Of a stretch of DNA of 64,000 nt, positions 59,304 to 64,000 are shown in pieces (position 1 is the stretch's first letter; the number at the start of each line of letters is the position of its first letter). Location: NCBI RefSeq assembly GCF_964340395.1, contig NC_135553.1:9772501-9836500 (forward strand), written 5' to 3'. The position numbers and the translations under genes are program-made. The notes beneath the pieces were generated by a model. That model made no database searches, had not been told where the DNA came from, and saw nothing but the letters and a program-made list of their open reading frames with translations. The DNA comes from Glandiceps talaboti. Taxonomy: Eukaryota; Hemichordata; Enteropneusta; Spengelidae.

Positions 59304-62300
59304 AATAGCGACGAAAACGGCAGTGGTGAGAAGGAAGTCATGATATTTCGTGTTCTGTTTGCCATGTGCAGACTAAATTCGCTCCGCTAAATAATTGAAA
59401 ATAACATTTCTTTTCCTAGTTACCATTTGTTTCAGTAAAAGAGGTTGCAAAAATCATTAATACTGCCGAGGCTGAACTCTCGAGAGAGAAAAAGAATGTC
59501 GAGTCATTCCCTAACGGTAAGTATCCTTCAGTGATATAAAATATTTTTTTGTTTGAGAGAGATTAGTAGACATTCGGATTGGCCGGGGATGGGGGGGGGG
59601 TGTCTGGCCGAATATGTAACAACTCACATGATACAACACTTACACCAAGAAAGAAATGTTTTGTTTCTCATCCTAGGGAAGATTCAAAAGTGATACGGTG
59701 ATGCGTTTGTACACTATTTTCAGACTGCATGGATTCTATGTATAGAAATCTCCATAAAAACTTGTTCATTTTATGAGAATGACGATAAAGCACTATATAA
59801 CTTTTATACTTAATCTGTACTTCATACATCATGATACCATATGCATGAGTTATTACTGCTTTGCCATGGTAACCAATTTGGCATGAATACATACATTCCT
59901 TTTTTTTTCTTTCTCCATGTAATGTAAGTGTAAGCTTGAGGTGTAAGGTTCCAATGGTTCCTAACAATCAGAAAAAGGTGCAAATTTCTTTTAATATATT
60001 ATATCAAGTGTGAACAGTGCATGTCAATAGTAATGTAATCCATCAGACACATTCACAGGTGCTTGTAAATGGATAATTCATTCAAGAAAAACACCCTGAT
60101 ATGCAAATTATGATTACATAGAATGCCACGAAAACACCAGAATTACAAAATATATTGATTACTAATGATTTATGTATGTACCAGAAATGGAAACACTACT
60201 GGTGCATGGTGATGACATCTGCTAACGACTAGTTTAACCTATTCTGCTACATATAAATTAAGACACTGATAGATTCGTTCTATGAAAAATAAACGATAAC
60301 ATAAGATACATATAGATAAAGATGCATAAAACCTATAAAATTTGCTAAATTGTTTGATTTCTATTGTTTGATTTTAGCTCCTACACTCTTTTATCTTGCT
60401 ATCACCACCTGCCATTCTCTACTATTTGGTATAATTGATGCTTCAAAGGCTGGTACATCGCAAGCAGTATATGAAGGTGGGACCATGAATATATTTGCCT
60501 ACTTGCAAGGCAACCAACCAAGTGTACCAGAAGTGACAACAGTTTACCAAACTTATCCGGGGTATCCAGGGTATCCTTCGTTTTTTACGGTATTTACTGG
60601 TTATGATCCATGTGACGTAGTGGTGCTAAATGTGACCCTGACGAACATCGATCTCTCTTTTGAGACTAGGGGTACATTTGAACATCAAATAGGCAAGTAT
60701 TGTCTTTTCTGCATTTAGGGAGCGATCAGTTTTTACGGCCGGGGTGGGGGCAAATCAGAGGGGGGTGTCACCTTAATTTGGGACTCAAAGAAGGGGGGGT
60801 CATCAATTTTACGAAGTTAATAAAGGGGGGGGGGGTCACCTTGTTTTCAACTAAACAAAATCATGAGCCACGCTCCTATACTTAAATGTCCATACATTTA
60901 ATATCATAACTAGGCCAAAACCCCTAAGCTCGCACAGCTGGGTAAATTCATTTTTGAGCGGCTGCCTCATGATGATATGATAGATAGCACTCTCGGCGTG
61001 GATAAACCAACAAAAAACATCGCATAGTATATAGTACTCGCATGTGTACTAGTCATTGAGCTGCTATGCTGCCGCTTGCGGGTGCTGTGTGAGCAATTAA
61101 ACAAAAAAATGTATGTGCATAAAATAAACCATAAGCAAATAGCTATAAATATACATTCAAATATAACATAAACTCTGTCTCTTGATACATGATCCAATAC
61201 ATATGGTATGGCATCACAACACTGCACCATGGCCACCTTTAAGTAAGTTATTTGTTAGAAATGACTTCTCGCTATTGCACGCCATGAGTTGCATTGTTTC
61301 ATCTTGTGGTAGAAAAACTTGCATGTGTAGCTGTACATGTAACACCAAATCTGTTCCTCCATTGACCTGAACATGTGGAATTGTGCATAAACATAACCAA
61401 TTTAGGATACTTTGAAATAATATGTGGCAAACACTGTGACTGAAAATGCCTGACCCAGCCTGTGTCTAGGTATTGGATATTCAATGTCCATGTATATAGT
61501 TAGTCTAGTTCCTATATATGTTTGTACATCTAGTGTATGATAACTACAATCATCTCCATCAGAAGTCCAAAATTGATTTATGGTTGAGATCAATAGTTCA
61601 ATGTAGGGTAAAAACTAAATTCTTTTAGTGTAGGGTGGGGTAAGAGGAGGTATTTTATAATGAAATCTGTTTTGTACCCCAATACAAACAGTTCTAAAAA
61701 TGTCAGATTGAAAAATGGGAAAAAATTTGTTATGCATGGCACTAAAATATATTTATTGTGCATATAAAAGAGCTATTTTTCCTCACTGCTTTGTATTCAT
61801 AGCACTACATAATTACTACATACTGATTTGAAATTGATTGTGCTGTGTGCAACAATTTTACCAATTTAGTTAGAAGGGGATGGAGAAGGGGTTCTGAGGC
61901 CTTACTAAAAGAATAAGTTTTTTACCTACTGATCACACCCCTAATGTGTTGATTTATCATACATGTACAAACTATTGAACTGTTACTTGGCATAGCTATG
62001 GTACGAACTACATGTCTTATCAAAAGTTACTTTTCTGTGTTTGTGTTTCACTTCTTCTCTGATACCTGTGACCATGACCATCACCAAGTTTAATACATGT
62101 TACCAGGCTACATGTGAAACCCCCTTTTGTCTTGCTGTTGTTTTACACCATAAACTACAAGAAAGAAATATATTCCAAGGTGAACACAGTATTAATCGGA
62201 TTCTCGGAGAATATATATTATGTGAATGACTGATAAACAAAGTTATAAAGACAGACTTGTTTGATGATGATCTATTAAAGGGCTACTTACTGTAGCCAGA

Positions 62301-64000
62301 ACTTCTATAGTACTGACACAGTGCAAAGTTAGGAGGAAAATTAGATTTTACATCTCCCCTTGAATATCTAGTATCCACATTGAGTGACTGTATACTGCGA
62401 GTAACATTTTGTCAGCAGATCATAATATTACATTTCCTTAGTATTATAATGTATTTATTTTCAAGGCTATCATCACAGGGTAACGGACAAATAATCAGTT
62501 TTGTACTCGCGATTTTCCGGATTTCTAATATTATTTTCTGTATATTTCAAATAAAGTTTTAAATACTGCTTCCTCTCAGTAACCGTGTTACCTCCATTAG
62601 TCGGATCAGTGGATGTTTACACTCATGGCTTAATGCGTTAATTGGGCAAATAACTAGAGTTTGTTCTTGAATTAGTAAGCTAATAATTAATGCAAAGCTG
62701 ATAAACTCCGATAAGACATTGATATCAGGTAGGAAATAGAAAGAAAAAACAGTGAGAGGAAACTTTATTTGAAATATACAGAAAATAATATTAGAAATCC
62801 GGAAAATCGTAAGAACAAAACTGATTATTTGTCCTTTTCCCTGTGCTATCATGTTGCCAGCAATATACTGGACAACATAGCCAATAGTAAGTGAATTGAA
62901 TTAGTAATCTAGTTTAGAAACTGCAGTAGTACAGAAAACATTTTTATGACATTTTTTTAATTTCTATTTTGTAACCAATGATATTTATCACATTTCATTA
63001 TTCAAAACCTTTCAAAAATATTTTGGTTAAAATTAGCAGTGTGGTCAATGAATGGGATGGGGGTTGGCGTTTTGAGTCAGTGCCATGATTAAACTGAACA
63101 ATTACGAAAAGGACAAACAAGTGCCTTGAGGAGTGCAAACGTGTACATGTACATGTATGGAAAGCCGCAGTTGTGTTAAGTCTAAAGAAAGCAATCAACT
63201 ATATGATGTGAACATATCTTTATATGATGTAAACAATTCATTACATGATGCAAGTACATCATTATGTGTGACAGTTATTGACATCGGTTTACAAGTATAT
63301 TAACTCCATTTGTAATATTGTACTTGATAATTAGCTGAATTAATCAATATTAATAGTTCACTCAATCTAAGAGATATCCTAGAACTTTTGGTTACTAAAC
63401 CATGAATATTTTGTATGTCCGTGAACAGACAATCACACATCTCATAGGGTTCCTATCTAAAGAGCTTTATACATGTGAAACAATGGATTTTGGTTAGCAA
63501 TTTACCAGATACACTTAAAATTACTGGAAATGTAACATGTAAAATTAACTATGCAGTGTGCGGTATTATGCTTTGAGAATAGAGTGTCTTTTGCAAGAAC
63601 AAAAAGAGTGTTTTTTGTCAACAGATGGGGGGGGGGTCATTGTGTTTTTTTATTTGTCAGAGGGGGGGGTGGATTATTTTGTGGATGAATTGCAGGGGGG
63701 GTCATTATTTTTAAGTTCAACATGAACAAAAAGTCACCGGCCCACCCCCGGCCGTAAAAACTGATCGCTCCCTTAGGCTCATGTCTGGACTCGCTACCCC
63801 TAACGTTTTAATACTAAGAATTCTGTGACAAGCTCAACAAACACATTTTTTATGTTCCAAGATCAAGTCAAAATGTCTGCACTGGTTTCTGTTTCTCTAG
63901 ATTAAAATTGCGAGAATGAATGTTTATGGAATGTGGGTTTTTCACAGACGTCTCCTCAGTGCGACACGTGACATTAACCCATTGCAGTACAGCCATGATG
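55287..64000 (+). CDS. Gene C: third paralogue, exons 1-4 visible, cut by window end
   Basis: Exons seen: 55287-55388 (MMAWLSVFVLCVGMAMSVSA...), 59420-59516 (LPFVSVKEVAKIINTAEAE...), 60378-60696 (APTLFYLAITTCHSLLFGII...YPGYPGYPSFF) and 63948 to the window end. Phases match gene A and no visible exon has a stop. Intron 3 is stretched by a 3055-bp transposon. The VWD exons, if present, lie beyond the window. The candidate extra exons in introns 1-2 are disrupted here, so either they are not exons or this copy is damaged. Confidence 0.65.
55634..55712. repeat. Intron 1 (CAGT)n/(CTGT)n tract of gene C
   Basis: CAGT units followed by CTGT units; simpler than in A and B because the reversed GACT block is missing. 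Confidence 0.9.
56480..56690 (-). repeat. Inverted counterpart of 19640-19845
   Basis: 'gaaatttagc...atctgtgattcgtca', 'caaatgccc', 'gaaagcttgccatcctcgact' and 'tcgtgatcccctacatacccggg' are reverse complements of plus-strand sequence at 19660-19800. Either a local inversion in one segment or a dispersed repeat. Confidence 0.6.
56800..57331. mobile_element. Foldback element with 9-bp target duplication
   Basis: Termini GGTTCTAGGACCAACGCCC and, reversed, GGTAACAGGACAAACGCCC. Both ends contain tandem GGACAAA(C/T)GCCCCC repeats pointing inward. Flanked by CCATTATTG at 56791-56799 and 57332-57340. A 9-bp duplication with long inverted ends suggests a Mutator-like foldback; no transposase is encoded. 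Unique to segment C in this window. Confidence 0.8.
57834..57900 (+). other. Second copy of the PMQSADP candidate exon in gene C
   Basis: After TTTTTTCTCAG it reads PMQSADPRETQNM, then GTTGGC. Diverged from the copy near 56364 by roughly a third. If used, it would replace the disrupted copy. Confidence 0.25.
57921..58042. repeat. Short palindrome of 122 bp
   Basis: ACGAGTATAAAGTTGGCGTC at the left end is the exact reverse complement of the right end, with arms of about 32 bp (continuing AGATTCAGATTC) and a loop of about 55 bp. Confidence 0.8.
58043..58300 (+). repeat. Dispersed repeat with (GACA)n(CA)n end
   Basis: Related to 18975-19175 on the other strand. 'ccaaaacctaatcagttcttgcc', 'aaatttcgtttgaattgatgcagccgtttt', then five to six GACA and about 25 CA units. 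Confidence 0.7.
59211..59305. repeat. (GAY)n trinucleotide repeat, intron 1 of gene C
   Basis: About 30 GAC/GAT units, the longest of the three copies. Gives spurious poly-Ser and poly-Met frames. Confidence 0.93.
60718..63772. mobile_element. Harbinger-like non-autonomous transposon in intron 3 of gene C (3055 bp)
   Basis: Perfect terminal inverted repeats of about 25 bp (GGGAGCGATCAGTTTTTACG, continuing GCCGGGG) are flanked by TTA at 60715-60717 and 63773-63775. The empty site in A and B reads 'catttaggctc' (21638-21645 and equivalent), so one TTA was duplicated. Subterminal G-runs are present at both ends. No transposase ORF. The interior contains part of the 25450-type repeat (61588-61840) and a 100-bp inverted repeat (62464-62860). 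Confidence 0.85.
62464..62860. repeat. Inverted repeat inside the 3-kb transposon
   Basis: Arms of about 98 bp (62464-62561 and 62757-62860) match in reverse complement ('ggacaaataatcagttttgt', 'ttccggatttctaatattat', 'ctgtatatttcaaataaagt'), with about 195 bp between. It may be a nested older foldback. Confidence 0.8.

Noticed and set aside
59092-59365. Poly-Met and poly-Ser ORFs
   Set aside because: Translations of the GAT repeat.

Overview
This window is animal nuclear DNA. It is AT-rich and intron-containing, and it is crowded with non-LTR retrotransposons, foldback and MITE elements and satellites. It has no operons, Shine-Dalgarno sites or dense bacterial-style coding. The mix (a Tx1-like LINE in TTC repeats, Harbinger-like MITEs with G-runs, fragments of a SAP/YqaJ selfish gene, a single-VWD secreted protein) suggests a marine invertebrate. 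A hemichordate or lancelet is possible, but that is a weak inference and nothing fixes the species.

Layout. 1-9405: two head-to-tail copies of one young LINE, separated and followed by (TTC)n tracts. The first copy is cut by the window edge; the second carries ORF1 and ORF2. 9406-12640: non-coding DNA with a Harbinger-like element (10378-12236). From about 12640 the window is built of three direct, diverged copies of one duplicated segment: A (about 12640-31391), B (about 35048-45826) and C (about 48640 to beyond 64000). Between A and B lie a decayed LINE (31391-34516) and fragments of a SAP/YqaJ-type gene. Between B and C is about 2.8 kb without genes.

Each segment carries one plus-strand multi-exon gene. 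I reconstruct eight exons in copy A whose splice phases all agree (1227 nt, 408 aa). They encode a signal peptide, an unrecognised N-terminal region of about 150 residues, and one complete von Willebrand factor type D (VWD) domain split over exons 5-7. Copy B has the same exons with an in-frame TAA in exon 6. Copy C runs off the window in exon 4. The product is probably a secreted protein; I do not recognise a named orthologue.

Insertions present in one copy and absent from its paralogues give a relative history. The Harbinger-like element after exon 7 is in A and B, so it predates their split. A LINE upstream of gene A, a LINE in intron 5 of A, a 3055-bp element in intron 3 of C, a 532-bp foldback in C and an array of about 70 copies of a 52-bp minisatellite upstream of gene C all came later. 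The most notable items are the triplicated single-VWD gene, the minisatellite grown from a sequence that is single-copy at its paralogous site, the microsatellite-targeted tandem LINEs, and the permuted SAP/YqaJ fragments.
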